64,000 nt of DNA. Origin: Xestospongia bergquistia. Lineage: Eukaryota > Porifera > Demospongiae > Haplosclerida > Petrosiidae. A program made the position numbers and the translations under genes. Below the pieces are notes generated by a model. That model worked only from the letters and a program-made list of their open reading frames with translations. It searched no databases and was not told the DNA's origin. Location: contig OZ014411.1 in the NCBI GenBank assembly GCA_963965975.1, forward strand, positions 20,984,446 through 21,048,445, read 5' to 3'. How positions within the stretch are numbered: the stretch's first letter is position 1; every line of letters begins with the position of its first letter. Shown one piece after another: positions 1-11,480 of the stretch.

Positions 1-462
1 AAGTGAAGCAGCCACAACATCTTTAAACTTTTCATATTTTTTCTTGCACATTGTGTTTACATGAGTGTGGTATGGTGTCTTGTATCCTGATTCAACAAAC
101 CCAAGAAGTCTCTGAAAGCCTACAATATCTACAGTACACAAAGGTTTCAAATCAAGTGCAACAAAGTCAACAATTTTATCAGTAATCTCAGCTGAACATT
201 GTGTGGAATACAGTTTTGATGATTCTGTGAGTAGTGTTTGTCTACTGCTTGATAACGTCTTGCTGATCATATGCTGATATTCCACCGGATGCTTAGAGTT
301 TAGGTGGATTAGCAAGTTTGTTGTGCCACCTCTGCTGGCTAACCTGATTTCACAAAACTTACATCATACCTTTTTGACTGCTTTGCCTGTAGCGTCACAG
401 TCATCTACTAGCTCAGGCTCTTTAAAGAACTCCCATACTGCACTTGTTCTCTTCTTGGCCAT
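1..462 (-). pseudogene. hAT transposase relic with BED zinc finger, cut by left edge
   Basis: Read on the minus strand, an ATG at 462 opens a frame beginning MAKKRTSAVWEFF. A BED-type zinc finger follows (CKFC about 40 residues in, then H-x4-H in HLNSKHP), then the usual hAT linker ending in GFQRLLGFVESGYKTPYHTH near the window edge. BED-finger hAT transposases bind the ends of their own element and catalyse cut-and-paste movement. The frame carries a TGA just before CKFC, where relatives usually have tryptophan, so this copy is probably dead. The catalytic core lies outside the window. It is a different family from the relic at 545-1737, because the two linkers differ clearly. Family assignment is from motif recognition only. 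Confidence 0.75.
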
Positions 463-544
463 TTAATAATATATGCTCATGCTCTAGCCACCCACATCAA
501 TTAATTTATATATTATCACTTTTCTTGAAATTATTAAAATTCAC
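463..544. other. spacer between two hAT relics
   Basis: A short AT-rich stretch between the start codon of one hAT relic and the truncated 3' part of the next. No terminal inverted repeat was recognised here. Confidence 0.4.
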
Positions 545-1737
545 TTTCCTGAAATGAGTAACAAGACAATATGCTGCAGCAATCACTTGATCCACACTTC
601 TATTCACCTTTAGTCCTGCATTCACACAAAGCTGTAATGTGTGACCAGCACATCCCATAGAAACAGTTCATTTTCTAATAACCTTGCTGCTAGATCTATG
701 TTAGACCATTATTGTGGACGAAAGAAACTACTTTGTTGCTATCAACATTAAACTCTATTAATAGGTGGGACAAAAGTGAGCTAGCAGATCAAATGGAGGA
801 ATCAATAAATAATGGACCAATCAGATTCATTGTTTAAAGGACCAATCATATTCATTGTGTTTTATTTTCCCACGCTACATTAACCAATCATATTGTTTTA
901 ATCATGAGACCGCTAAGTTCACTATTTAAACCCATTCACATTCATTCCTAGTCAGTCTGGAGTCTGGATATTATATTTAACTTATTATTTAAATCAAGAT
1001 TATTTTAACCCAAATGGGGTTCAATTAGCTAGCATTGCGAGGCGCATCCGACAATAGGTCTTTTATCCAACATTTTATACTTTCTCCTGTATGACTTTCA
1101 GTTAGTGGAAATGTACCTAAAGAGAAACTTTTCATTTCCCAATTGTTATCTATGTAATGTAGTGTAACACTGAGATAGCTCTCTGTTGCTATACTTGTCC
1201 ATATATCAGCAGTTATTGACAGACTGTACATCTTTAGACAATATATCAATAACTTTCATCTTTACAGATACATAGATCTTTTCAGTGAGATTAGTGAAAT
1301 GAGTGTCTGAGGGAAGTTTATAACCAGGTTCAAGATAAGCCATCAATTCTTGGAATCCTTTTCCATTAACTACCTTGATTGGATGAAGATCATTTACAAT
1401 CATACCTGCAATCAGGTTACTAATGACAGCTGCCCTTTCATTAGAACATGAATGCTTTTTGCTATAGATATCCATCTTTAGCTGCTTTTTAGGAGGGCCG
1501 TTTGAGGCCAGACTCTACTAAGTGTTTTCTCCTTAGGTGTTCCCTGGTAGAACTGGTGCCAGCATGGAATCTCAAGGTGAATTTGCAAAGTGAGCAAACA
1601 GCTTGTGAATGATCTTCTCTTTCAAAAACTTCCACACTTTGCTCGTTTGTCTTTGACCTTCTGCCATTTTTCAATGCACGTGGCAAATTAATTACCCCAC
1701 CCATGTTATGATAAACATGTTGATTATTCAGCTTCAA
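545..1737 (-). pseudogene. BED-finger hAT transposase relic, interrupted
   Basis: Minus-strand pieces line up in order as the N-terminal half of a BED/hAT transposase. At 1737-1489 there is a BED finger (CSLC then H-x4-H in REHLRRKH). At 1475-1206 comes the hAT helical region with the family motif VNGKGFQELMAYLEPGYKLP. At 1249-1025 comes the start of the RNase H-like core (LSITADIWTSIATESYLSVT, with the first catalytic Asp in TADIW). At about 765-545 come VSFVHNNG and GCAGHTLQLCVNAGLKVNRS. The junction between the second and third pieces needs frame changes, and stops are present. A 240-bp insertion at 787-1026 separates the last two pieces, and removing it with one copy of its target duplication puts them back in frame. 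The C-terminal dimerisation domain is missing. Confidence 0.85.
787..1026. mobile_element. 240-bp insertion with 8-bp target duplication
   Basis: The 8-mer AGCTAGCA occurs at 779-786 and again at 1027-1034, exactly flanking this segment, which interrupts the hAT relic. Removing the segment and one 8-mer restores the hAT reading frame. The insert holds CCAATCA-type motifs (near 818, 842 and 886) and a CTATTTAAA box near 922. That arrangement resembles a small promoter-bearing element such as a solo LTR or a non-autonomous hAT. I found no clear terminal inverted repeat, so its class is open. Confidence 0.75.
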
Positions 1738-3616
1738 TTTTAATATTCAAATATGTATTTAAATGAATAGTATTCGAATATTTGTTTATTTGATGGAGCC
1801 TTAATAAAGAGAATACAAAATTAAAGAAGTAAAACTATTGACACCTTTTACATAGGAAAACATAGTCTTCAGAATTCACTCATTATATAAAATCCAATCT
1901 CACACCTTCCATTTGATATTGTTATGTTAAATTTTAGGTGCACACATAGTCTGTATGTGTTGACATCTTAAATCTAATAACAAAAGAAAGAAGCTCATTT
2001 ATTGCACATAACATTACAAACTATAATAGAAGACATTTCTTCTCTAGAGCTACTTTTAGGGAAATTATTTTTTTATGAACCATTAGTATTAATGGCAGTA
2101 AGTATAGGTGATTTCCTGCATTGATGTTCATTTTAAAAGATTGTATGACTGATAAGACAATGACCATAACCATAAACATAGCTATGGTACATTGTTGCTG
2201 TTGTTGATAGGGTTGCTGGTATTTCTCATTTTTGGCGACGATATTTTAGAAGATTATATGCTTTTTAACAAAACTCCAATTTTGAAAGTCTTGTAGAAAT
2301 GTTTTCACTGCTAAGTAGTCCTAACAATTTCTTAGGTCACATGATATGTATTTGTGTGCAAAAAATAGAAAATGGCACATATAACAAAAAATTAAGATAA
2401 CAAAATTTTAATATGACACTTTTGTAACTTTTGATAAAAACCTTCTCCACTATTACAGAAAGTTTATTCTTACATTATGAATGTACTTGTAATAGGATGT
2501 TCTGTAATTGTTTTTGATCACATGTTATATATTAGTTTTGTATCTTGATGAAGCCATACATAAAGGCACTGACTATGAATGTATATGTACTGTAGTTAAT
2601 GTAATATTGGCACTTTACAGGAAGTTACAAAACAACATAGAAAGTACACAAAGTCAATACCAAACAGTATAAAAATAGACAATATTATAAAGTTTCTTGT
2701 TTGTTACTACAATTGACAGACAGACTGAGATGGCAAACTTAGATTCTCTGGTGAATGCTCAGAATTTATTTCCTCTATATAAATGATTAGCACGTCTTAA
2801 GACTTTGATGACTAATCTAAGTCACTACTTTACATTCAACTTAAGGGTAGAGGGTATAGAGATGAGCCCTCGTTGTCACAAGTGGAGTCATTGTTGTAAC
2901 TACATAGCAATCATTACTGTTTTTATTATTAACAACTATTTAAATTTCTTCCTTCTAAAGGAATAGTTTGACTCTGGAAGACAAATCCTTAGAACATTTT
3001 ATCATACTATTAGCTAAATGAATCATGACAGCAACTAGCAGAGAGAGAACACTAATGATAATACTAAAAAATTGAAAAGGATTGCATTATCATGTTACCA
3101 AGCAACTCTTTGCTTGATCAATGAAATTGTGCTCCATGGCACATTTCATGTATGTCTTCAATGATACAAACCACTTATATTATGGATAGGCAAGGTTTAT
3201 TATTAATATTATATTAATTATTCTTATTTCCTTGAGGCTCCACTCTCAGGAAATATGAATAACTCATATATTTGGAATAAACTGTACCTGTCCATGATAT
3301 AACTATACTTATACCTTTGTGAGCTAGTTGAACATGGAACATCCAGCATGCTACAGCTTTCTCTATTAGCTATTAAAACACTTGCCTTTAAAAAAATTAA
3401 GCAAACAAGTAAAGAAAAATGTTTTCTAAAAATGAAGTAAATATAGGGATGGTTAATATCAATTTAATACAAAGAATGCAAACAAGATAACAATGATGGC
3501 AAATTGGCAATTGTATTATTACTACATAATAATACAGGTGGCACAAACAATTAAGGATATACATCAACTATCTGTATCACTTAAATAATATCAGTGATAT
3601 ATTGTTGTATTCTGTA
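1738..3616. other. AT-rich non-coding stretch
   Basis: No credible coding segment, RNA gene or element ends were recognised, apart from one short interspersed repeat at about 2296-2412 that is listed separately. Confidence 0.5.
2296..2412. repeat. short interspersed repeat, copy A
   Basis: This matches 7397-7493 closely. Shared blocks include TGTTTTCACTGCTAAGTAGT, GGTCACATGATATGTATTTG and AAAATGGCACATATAACAAA. The other copy is an insertion inside a hAT element, so the unit is mobile. It is too short to code and has no identified class. Confidence 0.65.
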
Positions 3617-3752
3617 CTTGTTCTATTATTTACTGAATTGCTTTGTCTAATTCTGACCACTAAACAAAGCTTCTGGCTAAGCTCTTCATGTGTGATATGT
3701 GAGGGTGACATTTGTGAATTTCCTGTAGAACTCGAGGTCTACTTTGCAGTGG
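3617..3752 (-). pseudogene. Ty3/gypsy integrase zinc-binding fragment
   Basis: The minus strand reads EIHKCHPHISHMKSLARSFV, a stop, then WSELDKAIQ. This is the N-terminal H2C2 region of gypsy integrase, where relatives read roughly HxGHPGxxRMKxLAR..VWWPxxDxxI. The stop stands where the first Trp of the WW pair would be (TGG to TAG). It lies downstream, in minus-strand order, of the reverse transcriptase fragments at 3863-6000, and probably belongs to the same decayed element with most of its RNase H region lost. Confidence 0.65.
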
Positions 3753-3862
3753 TATGACCACTCAGTTTCACCAAAGAATACTACTATCTTGAAATGAAAG
3801 CTTTAGTTATTTTGGTGTGATTGGGTAATCATCCTCTGTAGTAACTGTCTTGTGGGGATCAA

Positions 3863-4107
3863 AGTGAATTCTCATCTGGTCTCAGGTTAACAGCAATGAA
3901 ATCTTCCATGTATTTTCTACCACCATTATTTGCCTCTGGAAATATGTATCTAATGTTATCAAAGTAAAGGGTATAACTTATAACTGATAGTCTGACAATA
4001 TGACCCAAATAGATAGATGATTTCTGTAAATTATGTTTGCTAGGCTTACAGGTTAGTTTTTGTTGTCTTGAGATGTTCTAAGACTGTGTTGATATCTTGA
4101 ATATATC
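3863..4107 (-). repeat. duplicated gypsy RT tail, copy 1
   Basis: The minus strand contains KSSIYLGHIV, matching the YLGHxV motif that closes the gypsy reverse transcriptase palm, then about 40 further open codons. The same sequence recurs at 4134-4284 (truncated) and 5423-5660. Copy 1 is the only copy without a stop in the region after YLGHIV. The open stretch includes GGRKYMED, which resembles a PP2C phosphatase motif but is probably coincidental. Confidence 0.6.
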
Positions 4108-4133
4108 TCTTGCCCCCCTCATATCCGCCTATG

Positions 4134-4284
4134 GTTTCAGGTTAACAGCAATGAAGTCTTCCATGTATTTTCTACCACCATTATTTGCCTCTGGAAATAT
4201 GTATCTAATGTTATCAAACTAAAGGGCATAACTGAAAACTGATAGTCTGACAATATGACCCAAATAGATAGATGATTTCTGTAA
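4134..4284 (-). repeat. duplicated gypsy RT tail, copy 2 (truncated)
   Basis: Near-identical to parts of 3863-4107 and 5423-5660. Its low-coordinate edge abuts GAGGGGGGCAAG-type transposon-end sequence, in the same orientation and at the same base as copy 3. It carries an in-frame TAG after YLGHIV. Its high-coordinate edge runs straight into the zinc-finger transposase relic. Confidence 0.6.
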
Positions 4285-5422
4285 ATTATGTTTGAATGCA
4301 CAACAGTACATCATCAACATCATTACCTTGTTCAACACCTTGAGTTTTGTAAAGCAAAATTGGATTATAGGATTCGTTTCTCATTTCTTTGACCCATATG
4401 TCAACACTCTGAAGATCATTTTGATGCCGCTGTACTCCTTCAACATTAGACTGACGACCAATATTCTGAATATCTTGAATTGAAACTAAGTGCTCTCTCT
4501 TCCAATGCTGCTCGTAACATTATCTCTGATTTCATCAAGTATTTTCTTTTCAGAGACACCTTCATGCAGCTTAGTTGCTATTTTTGCTCGCAATTGGGCA
4601 TCTATTGCGGTGATGAGAGCAATACTCCACATGAACAGCATCTGAGTCAATGTCTTGATGAGCCTTCATGTAACCCGAGCATGTGTTGCCAATTTTACAT
4701 GATCCTTGTAATTTTATTTGACGATCCTTTCGATTCAGAAATCTAATGAATATGAAAATGATAGATGAAATTCTTAAGTCACTGAGTTAGAAATTTACTG
4801 AGTTCTAGTACCAGTCCAAGTTTGCTGGCAGGTGTTTCAGTACACCATGTGGTAAAAAAAAATAGATACTGAAAATTCACTGTGTGTTCACAAAAAAATA
4901 TTCACCTCAGGCTTCCCTACTGAGCTGAAAATTATTTTGTCATGCATCATATATAGTGCGGTTAGTACATAATATGATCATAGTTAATGACACTTTTGTG
5001 ACTACAAATTATTATTATTCACCTGTCATGACATTCATTGCAAAAGACTGAGCCACTGTCTACCTCATGAACAGCTTTAACATGTCTTGATAGACTGGAT
5101 TTGTGTTGAAAGGTCTTATCACAATGCTTGCAAACAGACATACTTAGTTGTTGCAAGTTGCTAACACATGACTTCAGGATACCCTTAGAATATGGGATTT
5201 TACTGGATGCTAACCTTCTGTCGCTAATGGCTTGTCTAGCAGTGAGTCTAGCTCTAGTCTAGTTTACTAAGAGTAGAGTCAGTATTTTCTTGAAGGTTAG
5301 AATTCTTTACTTAGTTCATAGTGCATCCTTTTCTACAGGATCAAAAGTAGGATAGTTTAGGCTGTAGTCATGCATGTAGGTGAGGCTAAGCCCCCCTCTT
5401 GCCCCCCCTCATATCCGCCTAT
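4285..5422 (-). mobile_element. zinc-finger (MULE-like) transposase relic
   Basis: On the minus strand a C2H2 finger is readable at about 5145-5070 (CKHCDKTFQHKSSLSRHVKA, then VH). Further on, at about 4560-4290, it reads LHEGVSEKKILDEIRDNV, DIQNIGRQ and VQRHQNDLQSVDIWVKEM. The last block closely matches the block on the plus strand at 16,735-16,790, so both are remnants of one transposase family. I associate this architecture (N-terminal C2H2, C-terminal PHD) with Mutator-like transposases; that is recall, not a search. The right end carries a purine-rich terminus reading CATAGGCGGATATGAGGGGG inward from 5422. Frameshifts and stops are common, so it is inactive. Confidence 0.6.
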
Positions 5423-6000
5423 GGTTTCAGGTTAACAGCAATGAAGTCTTCCATGTATTTTCTACCACCATTATTTGCCTCTGGAAATATGTATCTAATG
5501 TTATCAAACTAAAGGGTATAACTTATAACTGATAGTCTGACAATATGACCCAAATAGATAGATGATTATGTAAATTATGTTTGCTAGGCTTACAGGTTAG
5601 TTTTTGTTGTCTTGAGATGTTCTAAGACTGTGTTGATATCTTGAATATAATCTTAACAGGTCTTGCTGTAGATCACCATGTCATTGTCACCATCAATGTA
5701 GGCAGCTGCTCTATCATTCAGCCCTTGTATTACATGATACATCATTCTCAGGAAGGTCTCTGAAGCCCCTTTGTCAGACTACAGAACATAACACAAAACA
5801 AATAACAGTCTATATGGTGTCATAAAAGCTGTCTTATGCTTGTAACACTCTGACATTGGAACCTTCCAATATCCTTGTTAAAATGTATTTAGTACCACTT
5901 CTGGTCAATGAGATTGTCTATTCCAGTTATTGGGTAGGTGTGGGTGGATTTGATTATTATTGAGGTGTACATCATGTCATCAGATGATTCTGCAAATTCT
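5423..6000 (-). pseudogene. Ty3/gypsy reverse transcriptase fragment
   Basis: The minus strand reads, in order, YPITGIDNLIDQ (about 5940-5905), then GASETFLRMMYHVIQGLNDR, then AAYIDGDNDMVIYSK (the YxDD palm motif region, here altered to YIDGD), then DYIQDINTVLEHLKTTKTNL, and after a frame change YLGHIV. These are the successive conserved blocks of gypsy reverse transcriptase. The altered active site, stops and frame changes mark it as dead. The segment stops at 5423, where it meets a transposon terminus. Confidence 0.8.
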
Positions 6001-6564
6001 GTCAGGTTTCTCTCCCCATACCCTATAATAATAAAATTAGAATGTTATACAAATAGCTGTTGTTGAGTTTTGACTGATTGATAGTCATACCTTGACTAAT
6101 ATTAACAAAGATGGTCTCATTAGCTATGTCTAGGTTTCTTGTGTGATATTTATGACTGGGTGCAGGTTGTAGGTATAATAATACCACTAGACTCCTGGGG
6201 ATATATCAAGTTATTCCAGCAAGGTCTGTGGTCATGTGGGTATTCAATGTTGCTATGGGATGCCATAGATACTGCAAATATTTGAGAGAGTTAATAATTG
6301 CACAAATTATTTTGGTATTGATTGCCATCAATATAAATCTTGTACTGATGTTGAACATTGTCTTTTAGCTAAATAATATAGTGAAGCTAATACTAAAAGA
6401 AAATGTGGAAAGATTAGTATTTGATTCTTCTGGATTTAGAATACTCTTTGATATCATTAGAAATACTTACATTGACCCAATACATGATGTCTTCTTAGGT
6501 ACTTGTAAACATATCAAGGTACATGTAAACTTATCATGAAAGGTATGTACCAAAAGGAAGAAAA
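6001..6564. other. non-coding stretch
   Basis: No supported coding segment was found. It may contain further gypsy debris too decayed to read by eye. Confidence 0.4.
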
Positions 6565-9071
6565 CATAGGTGTAGGAAGCAAGTTAGAAGAGGTGGGGCT
6601 AATGATTTCCTGATCAAATTTTTATGGATCATTAATATTCATAGGGGCGTGGTTTAATTATTATTATTTTATAACTTAATTTATTAATATTGTCCAAAAA
6701 ATATTCTGCATCTATCATTACAACAAATGAATTGCATAGCAATATCGAGTAAATCAAGTTTGTCCACTCTATGTGTATGCATCAGAGTAACATTATTGAG
6801 TCCTTTTTTAGTCATTATAGACCGTAGATAGTATTCAAGTCTTTTTAGACAAGAAAAAGTTCTTTCTGCTGTTGCAGATGACATTGGGACTGTCAAATAA
6901 ATACGTAGCAAGTGATTTACTTCACCTAGGAAGGTTTGACTGAATGTATTAACATTCATATTAATTGGATAATAGTCCCAATGGAAGATACAGTTCAAAT
7001 GTTTAAAGCTTCCTTTGCATTTGCAGTCTTCAAAAGGTCCGGTAACATCATCAGTTGGACTTTCAAACAGTCTGAATCCAACTCATTCTTGTAAAGTTCA
7101 CAAAAGCCTTCTGTTAACTCAACACTGACACCATTACACCATTACATGATTTAATTAACAAACTCTCCATTTCCTGCTTAACAGTAAGTGCAGGAAGCTC
7201 AAAATGCTGATTCAATTGCCCTATCATCACATCTAAAGTTTTATAATACTCCATGTGATGGCATTGTTCAGCTATGGTGAATTCCTGGCTGTTACTACCA
7301 TTATTGTATCTCCTGGGTGCTCTCCTTTGTCGGGAGATGTTGGTACTTCAGTCAAGTCCTTCACTTCAGCAACAGTAGTTACATAAAACTGAGAAATGTT
7401 TTCACTGCTAAGTAGTCCAACATTTGCTTAGGTCACATGATATGTATTTGTATGCAAAAAAAAACAGAAAATGGCACATATAACAAAAATTTAAAAACTA
7501 AGAAAACAAAAGATGTAAGAAAGCTTCAGACCAAAATAAACTGAGAACCTGTCCATCATTGCAAGTAGTCCACAAGATTTCTGGATTGTTCACCATAGCT
7601 TTTTCTAGCTAATTTCTCATATTCAGCACAAATAACTGAGTAGTTTCCAATTATAACTTGTATTACACCAATATGAACTATCCATCTAGTTGGACAGAGT
7701 GGTTTAATATTATGTGTATCCTGGCCCTCTTTCTGCAGGGATTCAAACAGTGCTAAATGTTTTGGAGAAGCACAGATGAAAGTAGCAATCTTAGAATTCT
7801 GTGAGAGCAAGTGCTTCATTAATGGATTGACAAGTGCTGGCACTATCCTGCAAGCATAAGTTTAGGGAATTAGCCAAACAATGAATGTAAATTGCCTTTG
7901 GGCTTTCTTTTAATATCTGCTGAGAAATGCCATTCAACCTTCCAGACATGTTACTACTGCCATCATATGCTTGCCCAACACATTTGATGATAGGAAATAA
8001 TGCACGTATGAGGGTGTCTTTAATAGTAGAAGTCAAAGTAGTTGCATCTGTGGCATCTACTTGTACCAAACCAATCAGATCTTCATGTCAACCCAACAAA
8101 TGCGTACAGCTAGTTGCTCCTCACCACTCAAGTCACGTGTTTCGTCTGCTATAATCAAAAACTATTCAGCTATACAAATATCACTTATAAGTTCATGTAA
8201 AAGTTGAAGACCCATTAGCTGTGTCATTTCATTTACAACTTCAGGGAGACTTGTAATTTCTATTTTCTAACCATTCCTTTATACAAATAACGTCTTCAAA
8301 TCTACATTTTAGGAGCTGGTAAAAATTTCCCTCTTCTTCATTATAGCCCCACATTGCTAAGCATTGACGCAGTAGATAGTTTAATGAACTCAGCTGTTTT
8401 AGAAGCTGCTCTTGGTGTTTCTCCTGATCTTTGGCATGTTGAAGTGACAATTGAGTGGTTATTGAAGGCTGCTGCATTGCTTTGTAATTCATACATCCAT
8501 CAATATGGTAGTGACTCTTCTCATGCTCTCTGAACTTACATTTAGCATTTTTCCAATTACCAAATCCTTGTGATGTAAATGAGGGTCCAGACCTTTGTCA
8601 CTTGTACTAGCTTGATGCTGGCAATAAAAGCAGAATGCTTTCCTTTGTGTAACACAAAAGGAGAGCCATTTATAATCTTTAAACCATGTGGTAATGAAAC
8701 TACGAGTTTATTTTCCTTCTGGTACAACTGAAATCAATAGAAGGTTGGTAGGGAGCGTCATTAGTGCAGCACACTGCTGTACACGATGACTCAGTTGGCT
8801 TGTGTTAATTTATTCACTCTAAATCAAATCCATACAAAAGACTTACATTAAAACTCCTGAATCAATGTCTTCTTTGTCACTGAAATCAGAGGCAGCTTCT
8901 CTTATTAAGCAAATAGTTGAGAATGCTTCTTTACTTTGCAGCCATTGGTCCTTAATATTTTTTAACCCAGTAATGACTCAAATTAACCCTTTGCCTTGAA
9001 AAGGGGGGGGGGCTAAACCCTCATTTTCTCATGAAGGGAGGGCTATAGCCCCCCTGTTTCCTACGCCTATG
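6565..9071 (-). mobile_element. hAT element, TTF finger/DUF4371 type, near full length
   Basis: Both ends are visible. CATAGGTGTAGGAA starts at 6565 and its inverted partner (CATAGGCGTAGGAA on the minus strand) ends at 9071. The flanks are GAAGAAAA (6557-6564) and GATGAAAA (9072-9079), an 8-bp target duplication with one mismatch, as expected for hAT. The minus strand holds a TTF-type finger start (AFCFYC, about 8640), GFGNWKNA (about 8560), the LSSLNYLLRQCLAMWGYNEE block (8490-8241), the core GQAYDGSSNMSGRLNGIS and IHCLANSLNLCLQD (8069-7791), LCPTRW (about 7700), and the C-terminal dimerisation domain LTVPMSSATAERTFSCLKRL (6998-6684). It resembles transposases related to ZMYM1. Several frame breaks and an insertion at 7397-7493 make it non-autonomous today. 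Confidence 0.9.
7397..7493. repeat. short interspersed repeat, copy B, inside the hAT element
   Basis: This matches the unit at 2296-2412. It interrupts hAT coding sequence between blocks reading FSVYFGLKLS (higher coordinates) and FYVTTVAEVKDL (lower). A near-identical 12-mer, AAAACTRAGAAA, flanks it at 7385-7396 and 7494-7505, which looks like a target-site duplication. Confidence 0.6.
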
Positions 9072-9079
9072 GATGAAAA

Positions 9080-9779
9080 TAAACCAAAATAAAATAAACC
9101 TTGATTCAAGAATGTTAGCATTCTTAGTAGCTGTTTCCATTCCCTTGAGCTATTTTGAAGGCTTTTGCAATTATTAGCTTTATCTTAGGAAACAACTGAT
9201 GCTGAATAGTCCAGTCATTAATACTACATACTAACTGATTTCATAGCATTTTATCCAGATTTGTACCATAGTTACAAAATTCCACTAATGAATGTAGTTC
9301 TGAGGCTGCTGGTAACAATTGTTAAATTTGTATTGTTGCACTATTTCAAAAGGTGTTGTTGGGCTATGGTGGTGTTTATGAGCTGTCATGAGCTCCTCCA
9401 TTTCATGTCTCCTGGAGACACCAGACATTGTAGAAGTTTGTAGGATGATGAACTTTTTATTCTTCCACTACTCCACTTGCTCCAAATAGTTTTCTAACTT
9501 TTTACAGTACTGTCTCTATTCTTCTGCTCAGTTAGAATTCACCATATATTTTGACTAAGAAAAGCTTACCTTGAGGAGACTCACCATCTGTGACTCCTCC
9601 TCAAAGTTCATGATTAATAATCATAGCAGTAAATCAGTAATTAAACAATGAATACAATTAAAGGTGACCCCCTCAGATGGAAACAGACTTAACAACATAG
9701 TAATGTGTAATATATATATATATAAACAAACTATACCAATGTAACACAACAAAAATAATTGAGTCCTAATTCACAGTTA
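9080..9779. other. non-coding stretch before gypsy relic
   Basis: No gene was recognised. It could include the 3' end of the gypsy element that starts at 9780, but I could not find a matching LTR on its other side. A short (TA)n run lies at about 9709-9725. Confidence 0.35.
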
Positions 9780-11045
9780 GAGTTACATAGTTGACTTATG
9801 ACAGTTTTGATGCTTGGATCTTAGTCAGGAGAAGCTCATCATGACACAAAGTTACTTGATCTAGATTTACTCAAATTGAAAGGTGTTTTGGTCTATTGAC
9901 AGGTTGGACAGTAACATCATTCAGATGAAATTTTATAATACAATATGGTCCAAAGAAGGTTCTGGCTAACTTCCTTCATTTTCCTGTTGTTTCATATTGC
10001 ATAAATACCATAACTCTTTCTCCAACTTTGAAGTTAGTCTTTCTAACCTTCTTATCATATTGAGACTTCTTTTTCTCTTGAAATTGACTAACAGTATACC
10101 TTGGTGTGATAGGGAAATAACAACATCTGGAGGTACTCAGCCATACTGATCACAGTCATCTGTCTGAGGATGATATGCAGTGTTTATCTTTTCCATGCCA
10201 TAGACTTCATATACTTCCTTAAGATATCAGATGATAGATTAGCACCATCATCCAAACTTAATTCCTCTGAGACCCCATTATGACAAATGTTGTCCACTAA
10301 CAACCGTGCAACAGTCTCACTAGTTTGATTAAAAATGGGGTATGTCTTAGCCTATTTGGTAAGGTAATTAACAAACGCTGACATTTGTTTCCATGAACTG
10401 TTGATGGTAGGTCCATTATATCAACTCCAACTTGATGGAAGGGTTCATCTACAGGATAGGTATCAGAGGTGGGTTGCCTTTCCTTGCTGTCCCCTGATAA
10501 CTCACCTATCCTCAAAAGATACATTCAATAAGTCCGACTTCTCCAAAGATCAGCCCCTTCTATGACTCCAACTTGTACTACCAGAGAGTCATCTTCACTG
10601 GGAACATCAATAGGTGACCTTGAGAGTGTATCAGCGATCATATTCTTTCATCCAGGACAGTAATGAATTTCCAAATTGTACTCTGCAAAAACCTCACCCC
10701 ACCTGTCCAGTTTACTAGATTGATGCTTTGCATGAAGAAAGAAATTGACTGGAGAATGGTCTGTATATACTATACACTTGTGTCCCCAAAGATTTGCTTA
10801 ATAATGCTTTAGAGACCAGATGACAGCTAGGTCTTCTAATTCAGTTATACTATATAACTTCTCATATATTGAGAAACCTTTACTCACACAAGAGATTGTG
10901 GATGTTGGCACTGGGAAACAGTCCAGTGCCTTGATTATTTCTGGATTTGAGCGAATGGCATCTTTAGAGATGAAGTGTCATCCTTAGAGATGAAGTGTCC
11001 CAGATAGGGTACCTCAGGATATCCAAATGAACACTTCTTAGTCTG
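9780..11045 (-). pseudogene. Ty3/gypsy pol relic: RNase H plus integrase
   Basis: The minus strand from 11,045 reads GYPEVPYLGHFIS (end of reverse transcriptase), ITELEDLAVIWSLKHY, KCIVYTDHSPVNFFLHAKHQ (RNase H, with the YTDH motif), KLDRWGEVFAEYNLEIHYCPG and IADTLSRSP. At 10,524-10,297 it reads PFHQVGVDIMDLPST (start of the integrase catalytic core with its first Asp). Near 9960-9890 it reads KLARTFFGPYCIIKF, the C-terminal integrase tail. Stops and a 16-base local duplication near 10,970-10,990 break the frame, and most of the reverse transcriptase and integrase core is missing. This is a different gypsy lineage from the relic at 57,767-60,500, judged by the divergent integrase sequence. 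Confidence 0.85.
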
Positions 11046-11480
11046 TAGCTTCAATAAAGTGTGCTATGTAATATATGATTTTGAATGTAGTAATTAGCAA
11101 TTGTGTAACATGTCCCAACTATGACTCTATGACAATATACCATAGATCGGGAAACTTTCATGTTACAAAAGTTTTTGGACAAAAAAGGCGTATAAGAAAA
11201 TTTATTAACTCCTAAATTTGCAACATGTAACACATTGAGCACTATGAGTAACACTTTGATGACTAGCATATTTGCCAATTTTTAGCTCGTATGTCTGAAC
11301 TGTACAGCTGATAAAGTCCACATTTTCTCAACACACTTTATATGTACTATATACTGTAAGTATTCCTACTGTAAATATTTCAATTTGCAATAATGTTAGT
11401 GTGTTTAATTTTTGTACATGGTTCAATGTTTGACTTTTTTTAATGATGAAAGAAATTTTCCTGATCTATGGTATTAGCCT
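11046..11480. other. non-coding stretch
   Basis: Short minus-strand open frames here show no recognised motif. The sequence TCCCAACTATGACT near 11,113 recurs near 11,512, so decayed repeats extend into this stretch. Confidence 0.4.

Noticed and set aside
3870-4010. GGRKYMED motif suggesting a PP2C phosphatase exon
   Set aside because: It is in frame after the gypsy YLGHIV motif and is part of a repeated retroelement fragment; one short motif is not enough.
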